Part shown: in pieces, positions 20,023-26,701 of the stretch | How positions within the stretch are numbered: the first letter of the stretch is position 1 | Layout of the letters: each line of letters opens with the position of its first letter | IMG/VR virus record: IMGVR_UViG_3300037672_000677 | Location: 1 to 31,601 of that record | Length of the DNA: 31,601 bases | Origin: a virus | Strand: one strand, 5' to 3' | Made by a program: the position numbers and the translations under genes | The notes under the pieces: model-generated | The model's input: only the letters and a program-made list of their open reading frames with translations | The model's database searches: none | Told to the model about the DNA's origin: nothing

Positions 20023-20623
20023 TGTGTTTGCCTGGAGTGTTGACATAATGTGCATCTCCTGACTCCAATGCGTCTCGAAGTTTCTGTGCAAATGGTTTTA
20101 ATTTATTCTTATACTTTGTTCTGATTGCCTTATCATGATAAGTTTTATCACCGTACTGTATGAGTCTGCCTGGCGAAGTTAACCCCTCATGTTTGAAGTT
20201 AGTTGCCTTGTATATGACCCCTCTGTGACCGTGAAATGCGTCTGCATAGGACACGATGATCTTGTGGTCGGTGTTCTTTTTCAACCACCTCTGAGTCTTT
20301 CCTATGAAGTAACTCTCAGTGCATTTGGGAGTGGCATCAATACAACATAGTCTCCTGAGTTCAATGACATCACTCTCACTCTCTCCATACTTCCTCCACG
20401 CATTTGCCATACCTAGAGGACCATATATCATTGCACCTATCAAGGTAGAGTCACAGTAAAGTCCAAACACATGAGATATTCTGAGTCCATTGACACTCTT
20501 AGAGTAGTGCCATGACTCTATAAAATCTCTCACACACTGTATGTTAGTTACCTTGACATCAAAATCCTTTACCCTTTTACCCAAGGGCACTGAATAATCG
20601 TCGTAAAGAAGTGACTTCAACAT
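20000..20623 (-). CDS. Mom-like DNA-modification acetyltransferase-fold protein
   Basis: 207 residues. Matches the phage Mu Mom family, GNAT-fold enzymes that modify adenine in DNA and protect it from restriction: FIESWHYSKSVNGLRISHVF (~34-53), STLIGAMIYGPLG (~59-71), ELRRLCCIDATPKCTESYFI (~88-107), and KIIVSYADAFHGHRGVIYKA (~120-139), then SPGRLI and YHDK. Whether it modifies DNA here cannot be known from sequence. The -10 box sits 6 nt before the ATG. It lies next to the tRNA cluster. Confidence 0.75.
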   Translation of the reverse strand: MLKSLLYDDYSVPLGKRVKDFDVKVTNIQCVRDFIESWHYSKSVNGLRISHVFGLYCDSTLIGAMIYGPLGMANAWRKYGESESDVIELRRLCCIDATPKCTESYFIGKTQRWLKKNTDHKIIVSYADAFHGHRGVIYKATNFKHEGLTSPGRLIQYGDKTYHDKAIRTKYKNKLKPFAQKLRDALESGDAHYVNTPGKHIYTFNLK

Positions 20624-20629
20624 ACAATA

Positions 20630-20658
20630 AGTATATCAATCAAATGATCTTTTGTCTA
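20630..20658 (-). promoter_or_regulatory. Promoter of the Mom-like gene
   Basis: TAGACA (20658 to 20653) - 17 nt - TATACT (20635 to 20630), then 6 nt to ATG 20623. The -35 box begins at the base next to the 3' end of tRNA-Leu. Same geometry as the ho1 promoter. Confidence 0.65.
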
Positions 20659-20742
20659 TGGGAGAAGAGGGACTCGAACCCTCACGACATTTCTGCCAAC
20701 AGATTTTAAGTCTGGTGTGTCTACCGATTCCACCACACTCCC
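20659..20742 (-). tRNA. tRNA-Leu (UAA)
   Basis: 84 nt with a long variable arm as expected for Leu. Anticodon loop CTTAAAA (TAA), T-arm GAGGGTTCGAGTCCCTC, acceptor GGGAG paired with CTCCC. CCA not encoded. Confidence 0.9.
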
Positions 20743-20745
20743 GAA

Positions 20746-20819
20746 CGACTCAAGTAGGACTCGAACCTACGACCGACTGCTTAGAAGGCAGTTGCTCTAT
20801 CCATCTGAGCTATTGAGTC
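20746..20819 (-). tRNA. tRNA-Arg (UCU)
   Basis: 74 nt. Acceptor GACTCAA/TTGAGTC perfect, D-arm with AGCTCAGATGGATAGAGC, anticodon loop CTTCTAA (TCT), T-arm GTAGGTTCGAGTCCTAC. Reads AGA, frequent in AT-rich phage genes and rarer in the host. Confidence 0.93.
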
Positions 20820-20822
20820 TGG

Positions 20823-20896
20823 AGCCACTTGTCGGACTTGAACCGACGACCTACGCATTACAAATGCGTTGCTCTATCCAGCTGAGCTAAAGTGGC
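20823..20896 (-). tRNA. tRNA-Thr (UGU)
   Basis: 74 nt. Acceptor GCCACTT/AAGTGGC, D-arm AGCTCAGCTGGATAGAGC, anticodon loop TTTGTAA (TGT), T-arm GTCGGTTCAAGTCCGAC. Reads ACA. Confidence 0.93.
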
Positions 20897-20900
20897 GAAT

Positions 20901-20970
20901 AGGACTACCGAGAATTGAACTCGGTTCACACCGTTATAAGCAGTGGGCATTAACCAATATGCGATAGTCC
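20901..20970 (-). tRNA. tRNA-Ile (UAU)
   Basis: About 70 nt. Acceptor GGACTAT/GTAGTCC, short D-arm (GCAT/ATGC), anticodon stem CACTG/CGGTG with loop CTTATAA (TAT), T-arm CCGAGTTCAATTCTCGG. Reads AUA, which bacteria normally decode with a modified CAU tRNA, so a UAU tRNA is notable. Confidence 0.8.
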
Positions 20971-20986
20971 CTTGCCTCACTCTGTT

Positions 20987-20992
20987 ATTATA
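20987..20992 (-). promoter_or_regulatory. Extended -10 promoter for tRNA cluster
   Basis: TATAAT (20992 to 20987) preceded by TGG, an extended TGnTATAAT -10, about 17 nt before tRNA-Ile. No good -35 is seen at 17 nt, as the psbD terminator lies there. Confidence 0.55.
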
Positions 20993-21003
20993 CCACAGTT
21001 GAC

Positions 21004-21035
21004 ATAAAAAAAACCCCCTCAGAGAGAAGGTTTTG
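21004..21035 (-). terminator. psbD intrinsic terminator
   Basis: On the minus strand AAACCTTC pairs with GGGGGTTT (with G-T pairs) around a ~7-nt loop, followed by a run of T. It starts ~20 nt after the psbD stop. Confidence 0.8.
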
Positions 21036-21055
21036 AAAGATTTAAGATTTGAGAT

Positions 21056-22111
21056 TTACAACGCATTACCACGAGGTAATACTTCTTCTGGGAAGATGAA
21101 GTTTTCATGTGGTTGATCAGCAGGTGCCAACCAAGCACGGAGTCCTTCATTCAGAAGAATGTTCTTAGTGTAGAAGGTCTCAAATTCTGGATCCTCCGCT
21201 GCACGAATCTCCTGAGATACAAAGTCGTAAGCACGTAGATTAAGAGCGAGTCCAACAATACCGATAGAAGCAGTCCAGAGACCCATGACGGGCACGAATA
21301 GCATAAAGAAATGCAACCAACGCTTGTTACTAAAAGCAACACCGAAGATCTGTGACCAGAAACGGTTCGCAGTAACCATCGAGTAAGTCTCCTCCTCTTG
21401 CGTAGGTTCAAAAGCCTTGAAAGTATTTGATTGTTCTCCATCTTCAAACAGCGTGTTTTCTACAGTGGCACCATGAATGGCACAAAGCAATGCACCACCA
21501 AGGATACCTGCAACGCCCATCATGTGGAAGGGGTTCAGCGTCCAGTTGTGGAAACCCTGTAGGAAGAGTAGGAATCTAAATATCGCAGCAACACCAAACG
21601 ACGGTGCAAAGAACCAACTGGACTGTCCGAGTGGATAGATGAGGAATACGCTGACAAAGACAGCGATAGGCCCAGAGAACGCAATAGCATTGTATGGTCT
21701 AATTCCTACGAGACGACTGATTTCAAACTGTCTAAGCATGAAACCAATGAGAGCGAAAGCACCGTGCAGTGCAACAAATGCCCAGAGACCACCGAGTTGA
21801 CACCAGCGAATGAAATCACCCTGTGCTTCTGGTCCCCATAAAAGTAGAAGACTATGACCCATAGCATCAGCAGGAGTAGAGACTGCTGCTGTTAAGAAAT
21901 TTGCCCCTTCAAGATATGAAGATGCAAGACCGTGTGTATACCAACTGGTAACAAATGTTGTTCCAGTCATCCATCCGCCAATTGCCAGATAAGCAGTGGG
22001 TAGAAGAAGAAGACCAGACCATCCGATGAATACAAACCGATCTCTTTTTAACCAGTCATCAAGGATATCAAACCATCCCCTCCGTTGTTGTTGTAATGTA
22101 GACGCAACCAT
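21056..22111 (-). CDS. psbD: Photosystem II D2 protein
   Basis: 351 residues, the full length of D2. With D1 it forms the photosystem II reaction centre in the thylakoid membrane. Characteristic sequences: [20 protein letters not shown] at the start, [55 protein letters not shown], and the C-terminus [12 protein letters not shown]. No truncation or frameshift. AAAGG lies ~10 nt before ATG 22111. It follows psbA with a terminator between them, so some read-through or a separate promoter is implied. Confidence 0.98.
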   Translation of the reverse strand: MVASTLQQQRRGWFDILDDWLKRDRFVFIGWSGLLLLPTAYLAIGGWMTGTTFVTSWYTHGLASSYLEGANFLTAAVSTPADAMGHSLLLLWGPEAQGDFIRWCQLGGLWAFVALHGAFALIGFMLRQFEISRLVGIRPYNAIAFSGPIAVFVSVFLIYPLGQSSWFFAPSFGVAAIFRFLLFLQGFHNWTLNPFHMMGVAGILGGALLCAIHGATVENTLFEDGEQSNTFKAFEPTQEEETYSMVTANRFWSQIFGVAFSNKRWLHFFMLFVPVMGLWTASIGIVGLALNLRAYDFVSQEIRAAEDPEFETFYTKNILLNEGLRAWLAPADQPHENFIFPEEVLPRGNAL

Positions 22112-22155
22112 TTAATTTTACCTTTAAAAACATCTAAATTATTTGTGTAAGCAAA

Positions 22156-22185
22156 AGAAAAGGGGTCGTGAAGACCCCTTTGTTT
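22156..22185 (-). terminator. psbA intrinsic terminator
   Basis: Stem AAAGGGGTC/GACCCCTTT with a 5-nt loop, 18 nt after the psbA stop and before psbD. The stem is almost identical to the terminator at 3965-3987. Confidence 0.82.
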
Positions 22186-22206
22186 TTTTGCGATGTGGTT
22201 AAGTTA

Positions 22207-23295
22207 TTAACCGATGGAAGGTGCAGTAAGAGCAACAGGAGTTGACTCAGCAGCAGCGAGATCCAAGGGGAAGTTGTGAGCGTTACGCTCGTGCATGACT
22301 TCCATACCCAGACCAGCGCGGTTAAGCACGTCTGCCCATGTTGGAATCACTTTACCACTTGCGTCTACAACCGACTGGTTGAAGTTGAATCCGTTAAGGT
22401 TGAATGCCATAGTTGACACACCCATTGCAGTAAACCAGATGCAAACCACTGGGAATGCTGCTAGGAAGAAGTGAAGTGAACGTGAGTTGTTGAAAGATGC
22501 GTATTGGAAGATCAAACGACCGAAGTAGCCATGAGCTGCAACGATGTTATATGTTTCTTCTTCTTGTCCGAACTTGTAACCATAGTTCTGAGACTCTTGC
22601 TCAGTTGTTTCTCTGATTAGAGAAGATGTTACGAGTGAACCGTGCATTGCACTGAATAATGAACCACCGAAGACACCAGCCACTCCAAGCATATGGAAGG
22701 GGTGCATTAGGATATTGTGCTCTGCCTGGAACACGAACATGTAGTTAAAAGTACCTGAGATACCAAGTGGCATTGCATCAGAGAAAGAACCTTGACCGAA
22801 AGGATACACTAAGAATACAGCGAATGCTGCAGACACTGGTGCTGAATAAGCAACACAGATCCAAGGACGCATACCTAAACGGTATGAAAGTTCCCACTGA
22901 CGACCACAGTATGCTGTGATGCCGATTAGGAAATGGAAGACTACAAGTTGGAATGGACCACCGTTATACAACCACTCATCGAGTGATGCTGCTTCCCAGA
23001 TTGGGTAGAAGTGAAGTCCGATAGCATTTGAACTAGGAACAACTGCACCAGAGATGATGTTGTTACCGTACATTAAAGAACCTGCTACTGGTTCTCTGAT
23101 TCCGTCGATGTCTACTGGAGGTGCTGCGATGAAAGCAATGATGAAACATGTTGCTGCTGCCAACAAGCATGGGATCATCAGTACGCCGAACCAGCCGACA
23201 TAGATGCGGTTGTCAACTGAGGTTACCCAGCTGCAGAATTCGTCCCATCCTGAGAGGAGACCACCGCGTTGTTTTGAACGTGAAAGAGTTGTCAT
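22207..23295 (-). CDS. psbA: Photosystem II D1 protein
   Basis: 362 residues from ATG 23295 (MTTLSRSK); the open frame extending to 23352 is 5' leader. D1 carries the water-oxidation ligands and turns over quickly under light. Residues equivalent to Tyr-Z, Asp170, His190, His198 and His215 are all present, at positions +3 because of a slightly longer N-terminus ([30 protein letters not shown]). The C-terminus [14 protein letters not shown] includes the normal processing site after Ala. No intron is seen. Preceded by a consensus promoter and a ~145-nt leader. Confidence 0.98.
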   Translation of the reverse strand: MTTLSRSKQRGGLLSGWDEFCSWVTSVDNRIYVGWFGVLMIPCLLAAATCFIIAFIAAPPVDIDGIREPVAGSLMYGNNIISGAVVPSSNAIGLHFYPIWEAASLDEWLYNGGPFQLVVFHFLIGITAYCGRQWELSYRLGMRPWICVAYSAPVSAAFAVFLVYPFGQGSFSDAMPLGISGTFNYMFVFQAEHNILMHPFHMLGVAGVFGGSLFSAMHGSLVTSSLIRETTEQESQNYGYKFGQEEETYNIVAAHGYFGRLIFQYASFNNSRSLHFFLAAFPVVCIWFTAMGVSTMAFNLNGFNFNQSVVDASGKVIPTWADVLNRAGLGMEVMHERNAHNFPLDLAAAESTPVALTAPSIG

Positions 23296-23342
23296 TTGAA
23301 AAAGGGTTAGGTAATAGTGCAGGGATACACCGATAAAATATT

Positions 23343-23412
23343 CCTTCGCCACCCTCAGGCGGAGGTATAAGAGACGTAATTTAATGACCCATAGGTCTCG
23401 GTTAGCGGGTCA
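23343..23412 (-). promoter_or_regulatory. psbA leader with two hairpins
   Basis: In the minus-strand leader, TGACCC pairs with GGGTCA (23407-23412 and 23385-23390), and further on CCT-CGCC pairs with GGCG-AGG across a 7-nt loop (23343-23365, one mismatch). No reading frame of note occurs here. It may be a stability or light-response element; comparable structured psbA leaders (PhotoRC motifs) are known in marine cyanobacteria and phages, but I cannot confirm a match. Confidence 0.5.
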
Positions 23413-23438
23413 GAAAGATGTTGGAATCAACACCCCTA

Positions 23439-23446
23439 CATTTATA
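23439..23446 (-). promoter_or_regulatory. T4-late-like box nested at psbA promoter
   Basis: TATAAATG (23446 to 23439), one mismatch to the late consensus, immediately after the early -10 box. Confidence 0.4.
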
Positions 23447-23447
23447 T

Positions 23448-23476
23448 ATGTTAACAGAACTTTACACTTCTGTCAA
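23448..23476 (-). promoter_or_regulatory. psbA promoter
   Basis: TTGACA (23476 to 23471) - 17 nt - TAACAT (23453 to 23448). It lies just downstream of the neighbouring gene's stop and ~150 nt before the psbA start. Confidence 0.82.
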
Positions 23477-23607
23477 GTGTCTTCTTGGATTTCTTTCTTT
23501 TTTCTTAACCTTTCCAGAAACTCCTCGTCAGGCGTGAATACTATAGGTCCTTCGGAGATTCTTTCCTCCAACTCATCGAGCAGTGGATCCTTTTCATTCT
23601 GATTCAT
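23473..23607 (-). CDS. Small acidic hypothetical protein
   Basis: 44 residues from ATG 23607; an ATG at 23667 is possible but would overlap the upstream gene by 74 nt. MNQNEKDPLLDELEERISEG, then FTPDEEFLERLRKKKEIQED: highly charged, helical. Its stop codon overlaps the psbA -35 box. Unknown function. Confidence 0.5.
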   Translation of the reverse strand: MNQNEKDPLLDELEERISEGPIVFTPDEEFLERLRKKKEIQEDT

Positions 23608-24253
23608 GTCGTTCTTTGCTAGTTTTCCAAAAATAATTTTCTTCTGATCCCAGTCCATCCCGATCATGACCGTTCTCTACTTGATAGTAGACAGTAGACA
23701 CCTTGAAGTCGGGGTCTGTTGGTTTCTCAGGAGTCAGACTGTTATCATAAATTCTCATCCTATTGTTAGGGTACAAAGCGAATTGTCCATTGTCAAGCTC
23801 TAAAAGATTAAAACTTTTATGTTCTGGTGGTTGTTCACTCGTAGAATAATCTATTGCGTCTATGTCCTGATGATAGTTGTCAAGAGTACAGATGTATGTT
23901 CCTGTTTGATTGCCGAAATCTCTAGTCATGATCTCGTAGTGCATTGATCCAATGAACTGTTTCTGCACTGCTACTACACCATAGTCCATACAGTTCCAGA
24001 ACTGTAAGTTGTGAAGTGTCAGGTCTGGTGTTGGTAACTCTGGTGATGCTACGAAAGCACTGATGGGTAACTTATCATACATCGCTGCATACTCTGGTAG
24101 GTATGTCTCAAAGTAAAAGGCACGGCCTGGGATAGACTTTGCAGACACCCAGTATCCCTCTACAAATTCTCCGTGGCCACTCTTATGATCTGTTAGGTAT
24201 TCTTTTCGCACCCACACATGATAGGAGGGTAAATTACAAATTAGTGCTGGCAT
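23594..24253 (-). CDS. Conserved cyanophage protein near psbA
   Basis: 219 residues from ATG 24253 (MPALICNLPSYHVWVRKEYL). Soluble, beta-rich: HGEFVEGYWVSAKSIPGRAF, FYFETYLPEYAAMYDKLPIS, LHNLQFWNCMDYGVVAVQ, and YICTLDNYHQDIDAIDYSTS. No motif of a known enzyme; no signal peptide or membrane segment. I recognise its N-terminal pattern from other cyanophages, where it lies near photosynthesis genes. Overlaps the 69-residue gene by 20 nt. Confidence 0.6.
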   Translation of the reverse strand: MPALICNLPSYHVWVRKEYLTDHKSGHGEFVEGYWVSAKSIPGRAFYFETYLPEYAAMYDKLPISAFVASPELPTPDLTLHNLQFWNCMDYGVVAVQKQFIGSMHYEIMTRDFGNQTGTYICTLDNYHQDIDAIDYSTSEQPPEHKSFNLLELDNGQFALYPNNRMRIYDNSLTPEKPTDPDFKVSTVYYQVENGHDRDGLGSEENYFWKTSKERHESE

Positions 24254-24443
24254 TTCTTTCGTATTGTGGTGGTGTGTAGTGATCATTCCAATGGCGAATG
24301 TTGCCTGCAATGATAAAACAATTAGTTACTACTAGTTGGACAAAGATAAAAGTTCTTATTAAAGCAATCTTATCGGCCTCTTTATCAGACCTACCAGACT
24401 TGTCTCCAAGTGCTTTTGCCCATACTCTCCAGATTTTTTTCAC
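24234..24443 (-). CDS. Membrane protein with GTG start, 69 residues
   Basis: GTG 24443. N-terminal basic, amphipathic part KKIWRVWAKALGDKSGRSDK, then a membrane segment TFIFVQLVVTNCFIIAGNI (~31-49) and a polar end. TATAAT boxes lie 4 and 15 nt upstream, with a gap to the previous stop of only 26 nt. Function unknown. Confidence 0.6.
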   Translation of the reverse strand: MKKIWRVWAKALGDKSGRSDKEADKIALIRTFIFVQLVVTNCFIIAGNIRHWNDHYTPPQYERNASTNL

Positions 24444-24447
24444 TCAA

Positions 24448-24477
24448 ATTATAGTTCTATTATAATGATTTATCCAA
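24448..24477 (-). promoter_or_regulatory. Tentative promoter before GTG gene
   Basis: TTGGAT (24477 to 24472) - 18 nt - TATAAT (24453 to 24448). A second TATAAT (24464 to 24459) with TTGCAG 17 nt upstream is an alternative. Confidence 0.4.
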
Positions 24478-24802
24478 CTTTCTGCAACCCCTGTACCACA
24501 TTCGACTTCACATCTAAAAGTCCTTCTGCACTAAACCAAGGAGCATTCTCCCAGCTGAAACCTTCTCCAAATGTGTTGTCTGCATTGGCAACATACCAAT
24601 GACATGATGAATCTGGTACATCTACGGCGCATTTAGACCAATCATCAGACCATTGAGGAACTTGTACCCACAATGTCTCTGCGTAAGCTGTTTGACTTGC
24701 ACCGAATAACAATACAAATACTGTTATCCAACCAAACAGTCTAGGAATAAACTCTAGTGCCATTGGGCGTTTATATACTTCCATTACATCATGGTAGTTC
24801 AT
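24470..24802 (-). CDS. Exported small protein with signal peptide
   Basis: 110 residues; ATG 24802 shares its A with the upstream stop (TAATG). Basic N-region, hydrophobic core LFGWITVFVLLFGASQ, and AYA before ETLWVQVP as a likely cleavage site (~40). Mature part ~70 residues: Trp-rich, two cysteines in KCAVDVPDSSCHW (possible disulfide), and SWENAPWFSAEG. Periplasm or thylakoid lumen are likely. A second ATG (24763, MALEFIPRL) would give a shorter signal peptide. No family recognised; not a plastocyanin (no copper-binding motif). Confidence 0.6.
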   Translation of the reverse strand: MNYHDVMEVYKRPMALEFIPRLFGWITVFVLLFGASQTAYAETLWVQVPQWSDDWSKCAVDVPDSSCHWYVANADNTFGEGFSWENAPWFSAEGLLDVKSNVVQGLQKVG

Positions 24803-24906
24803 TATATTAATCCTACTGATCCTGCTACAGTTCCTACTGCAACAAAGAACGCGAACTCTGCAAGTCCCAACCATGCAGGTGGGATGTTTAAAAATTGTTT
24901 GGTCAT
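24802..24906 (-). CDS. 34-residue membrane peptide
   Basis: ATG 24906. MTKQFLNIPPAWLGLAEFAF followed by FVAVGTVAGSVGLI: one membrane helix. Its TAA shares an A with the next ATG. Size and shape resemble small photosystem or cytochrome subunits, but no match is recognised. Confidence 0.55.
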   Translation of the reverse strand: MTKQFLNIPPAWLGLAEFAFFVAVGTVAGSVGLI

Positions 24907-24933
24907 TTAAGCTTGTACTCCTCAGCTATTAGT

Positions 24934-25008
24934 TTATGAAAATACGAACGGTAGTCCGTTGATTGCAGTAAATGCTACTGCACATGCAAATGTTAATGTG
25001 TAAATCAT
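24934..25008 (-). CDS. 24-residue membrane peptide
   Basis: ATG 25008 overlaps the upstream TAA (TAATG) and has AAGGAA 4 nt before it. MIYTLTFACAVAFTAINGLP then FVFS is a single hydrophobic helix. Very small, supported by the ribosome site and coupling. Confidence 0.45.
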   Translation of the reverse strand: MIYTLTFACAVAFTAINGLPFVFS

Positions 25009-25181
25009 TATGTTCCTTGGTATACTGGTGTCATTATCCCACCTTCGGGGTCATCATCGTCATCGTCACCCGATGCTCTTAAAAACAACTCAAACAATAC
25101 GAGAACAGTCATGGGATATAAACACCAGACTAATGCTTTCCAATACGGAAATGATTCGGCAATAAACTGATATTCATTCAT
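25008..25181 (-). CDS. Single-pass membrane protein, 57 residues
   Basis: ATG 25181. MNEYQFIAESFPYWKALVWC then LYPMTVLVLFELFLRA as membrane helix, an acidic linker (GDDDDDDPEGG) and a short tail PVYQGT. I recognise this pattern as conserved among cyanophages, function unknown. Confidence 0.65.
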   Translation of the reverse strand: MNEYQFIAESFPYWKALVWCLYPMTVLVLFELFLRASGDDDDDDPEGGIMTPVYQGT

Positions 25182-25240
25182 TTATTATCCCTTTGTGTTG
25201 AATTGTAAATTTATCCTATGTTTTTATTTAGTTTTGTAAA

Positions 25241-25271
25241 GTTCTAGGGTAAAAAAATTTGACCCTAGAAC
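25241..25271 (-). repeat. 10-bp perfect inverted repeat
   Basis: GTTCTAGGGT (25241-25250) and ACCCTAGAAC (25262-25271), 11-nt loop containing a run of A. The stop codon of the 34-residue peptide (25267 to 25265) lies in the stem. No U run follows on the minus strand, so it looks like a processing or stability hairpin between two halves of the hli operon. Confidence 0.7.
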
Positions 25272-25369
25272 ATACCAACTGCGTTAGTGGTCGTGCTTAC
25301 GATCACTGAAATCATAAAGATGTATGGTACAACCTTAAATGGTACTGGTTGTCTCTTTACTGAGTTCAT
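25265..25369 (-). CDS. 34-residue membrane peptide after hli
   Basis: ATG 25369 shares its A with the hli stop (TAATG). Basic MNSVKRQPVPFKVVPYIFMI then SVIVSTTTNAVGMF: one membrane helix. It ends inside a hairpin. Confidence 0.55.
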   Translation of the reverse strand: MNSVKRQPVPFKVVPYIFMISVIVSTTTNAVGMF

Positions 25370-25491
25370 TACACAAAGCCAGGAATTATTTGACCTGTTG
25401 TTAGATATGCACCTAACCCTGCGATGATGCCAAGCATGGCAAGTCTGCCATTAAGTTTCTCAGCAACTGATTTTGATTCCTTATCTGTCAT
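25369..25491 (-). CDS. hli: High-light-inducible protein (Hli)
   Basis: 40 residues from ATG 25491 (TAATG overlap). One helix of the chlorophyll-binding family: EKLNGRLAMLGIIAGLGAYL followed by TTGQIIPGFV. E, N and R of the ExxNxR motif are present. Hli proteins dissipate energy and protect photosystems in the thylakoid membrane. Confidence 0.95.
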   Translation of the reverse strand: MTDKESKSVAEKLNGRLAMLGIIAGLGAYLTTGQIIPGFV

Positions 25492-25598
25492 TAAAAGATG
25501 CCTGGAATAATTTGTCCTGTTAAAGCATATGCGCCTACTGCTGCAACGAAACCGAGCATAGCTGCCCAACCGTTAAATCTTTCTGCTTCTGGTGTCAT
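25491..25598 (-). CDS. hli: High-light-inducible protein (Hli), 35 residues
   Basis: ATG 25598. MTPEAERFNGWAAMLGFVAA then VGAYALTGQIIPGIF. Typical Hli, but the Arg of ExxNGR is replaced (NGWAAM), as in some cyanophage Hli proteins. Its stop overlaps the next hli start. Confidence 0.92.
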   Translation of the reverse strand: MTPEAERFNGWAAMLGFVAAVGAYALTGQIIPGIF

Positions 25599-25647
25599 GA
25601 TAGTGTACCTTTTATGTGTTTAAAATGTGTATGATTGGAATCTTCCT

Positions 25648-25839
25648 TTAGAAGATGCCTGGGATGATTTGACCTGTTGTTGTGTATGCAACAAGTAATG
25701 ATACGAAACCGAGCATAGCCCAACGTCCATTCATTTTTTCAGCGTTCTTGCCATACCCTTCATAGGATTCGTCAAGAGTCATCTGAGGTTCGATAGAATA
25801 GATATTCTGTCTTCCGCCTTGTTCTGTAACAGTTGTCAT
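25648..25839 (-). CDS. hli: High-light-inducible protein (Hli), 63 residues
   Basis: ATG 25839, first gene after a perfect promoter. The N-terminal ~30 residues are polar and extra (ending YEGYGK); then NAEKMNGRWAMLGFVSLLVA and YTTTGQIIPGIF with intact E, N, R. The C-terminal TGQIIPG motif is shared by all three Hli copies here. Confidence 0.95.
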   Translation of the reverse strand: MTTVTEQGGRQNIYSIEPQMTLDESYEGYGKNAEKMNGRWAMLGFVSLLVAYTTTGQIIPGIF

Positions 25840-25863
25840 TGAATTATTAAGAAACGTAACATA

Positions 25864-25892
25864 ATTATATAGTAAAGTTTAAATTTTGTCAA
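25864..25892 (-). promoter_or_regulatory. Consensus promoter of the hli operon
   Basis: TTGACA (25892 to 25887) - 17 nt - TATAAT (25869 to 25864), both perfect, 24 nt before the first hli start. It may serve the whole set of small genes down to the GTG gene at 24443. Confidence 0.9.
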
Positions 25893-25921
25893 GAAACTTA
25901 ACAATTAAATATTTCCAAGTT

Positions 25922-26089
25922 CTAATATTCGTACTCTTTTAAGACTTCTAGGACGCAGTTTAGAGCCTGCTGTGCTGCTGCTCTCTGTCGATCATCCCAT
26001 TCTGAATACCATGTCTTGTCATACAATCCATTCTTCATCTTTAATAGTCTGGCGGTCATGTCAACCTTTGATAGTCTACCAGTGCTCAT
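25922..26089 (-). CDS. Conserved small protein, 55 residues
   Basis: ATG 26089 overlaps the oxygenase stop as ATGA. MSTGRLSKVDMTARLLKMKN then LYDKTWYSEWDDRQRAAAQQ and ALNCVLEVLKEYEY. Helical and soluble. No known function. Confidence 0.6.
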   Translation of the reverse strand: MSTGRLSKVDMTARLLKMKNGLYDKTWYSEWDDRQRAAAQQALNCVLEVLKEYEY

Positions 26090-26625
26090 GATTGATTTGG
26101 TCCTCTAGGGGGTTCTGTAAGGTAAATGTTACCTGATATCGTAGTTCCCTCTCCGCCACTCGTTACAAAGTGTTCTATCCATGAGGGGAAGATAATAATA
26201 TTACCAGCGGGAACGTTGGGAATGAAATCCATAGAGATTGCAGTACCATACATTGCCCACTGATTCATTATTAATTTACGAGAAGGATTCATAAAAACAG
26301 TTCTGGAATGATCCACAGACTCCACAATAATGAAACTCCATTGAGCCCCTGAGTGGATGTGTGGATCTTGCCAGTCGTGTTTCTCATATTTGTTACGCCA
26401 CACCTGACCAATCACAAAATCATCTGGTATGAACTGTTGTACGCACTCTGCAATGAGTCCTTTAACATATTCATATGATTCATCAGTGAACTTATCATGT
26501 CCCAGTGTTGTAGGACAATCACTAAGGAATGTAGGTTGAAAATCCTCAGATACCAAATTGACCTCATCTAGATCGATGGATTCAACAAAAAATGGTGCCG
26601 AGAATATTGCGTGTGGATTTCTCAT
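26086..26625 (-). CDS. 2OG-Fe(II) oxygenase-like protein
   Basis: 179 residues. Phage oxygenase family with double-stranded beta-helix: VWRNKYEKHDWQDPHIHSGA (~85-104) gives the H-x-H iron-ligand region, QWSFIIVESV a strand, then GNIIIFPSWIEHFVTSGG (~145-162) with the distal H, and TISGNIYL after it. Substrate unknown. The -10 box lies 6 nt before ATG 26625. Confidence 0.75.
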   Translation of the reverse strand: MRNPHAIFSAPFFVESIDLDEVNLVSEDFQPTFLSDCPTTLGHDKFTDESYEYVKGLIAECVQQFIPDDFVIGQVWRNKYEKHDWQDPHIHSGAQWSFIIVESVDHSRTVFMNPSRKLIMNQWAMYGTAISMDFIPNVPAGNIIIFPSWIEHFVTSGGEGTTISGNIYLTEPPRGPNQS

Positions 26626-26631
26626 GTTGTA

Positions 26632-26659
26632 ATTATAACAGAAAAAAGACCCACTGCAA
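26632..26659 (-). promoter_or_regulatory. Promoter of the oxygenase gene
   Basis: TATAAT (26637 to 26632), 6 nt before the ATG. A weak TTGCAG -35 lies 16 nt upstream. It overlaps the porin-like gene's terminator. Confidence 0.5.
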
Positions 26660-26676
26660 TCACAGGGGTCTTTTTG
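26642..26676. terminator. Intrinsic terminator after the exported beta-protein
   Basis: 10-bp stem AAAAAGACCC/GGGTCTTTTT (26643-26652 and 26666-26675) with a 13-nt loop, A and T runs on both sides. Serves the minus-strand gene that ends at 26702. Confidence 0.85.
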
Positions 26677-26701
26677 TTTTTATATACTAACGTATCTATG
26701 T

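Noticed and set aside
21151-21447. 98-codon frame inside psbD
   Set aside because: Shadow of the highly conserved psbD; basic, low-quality sequence.
22207-23295. Group I intron or intein in psbA
   Set aside because: The D1 sequence is uninterrupted along its length.
23296-23352. 19-codon extension of psbA
   Set aside because: D1 proteins begin MTT; this stretch lies in the structured leader.
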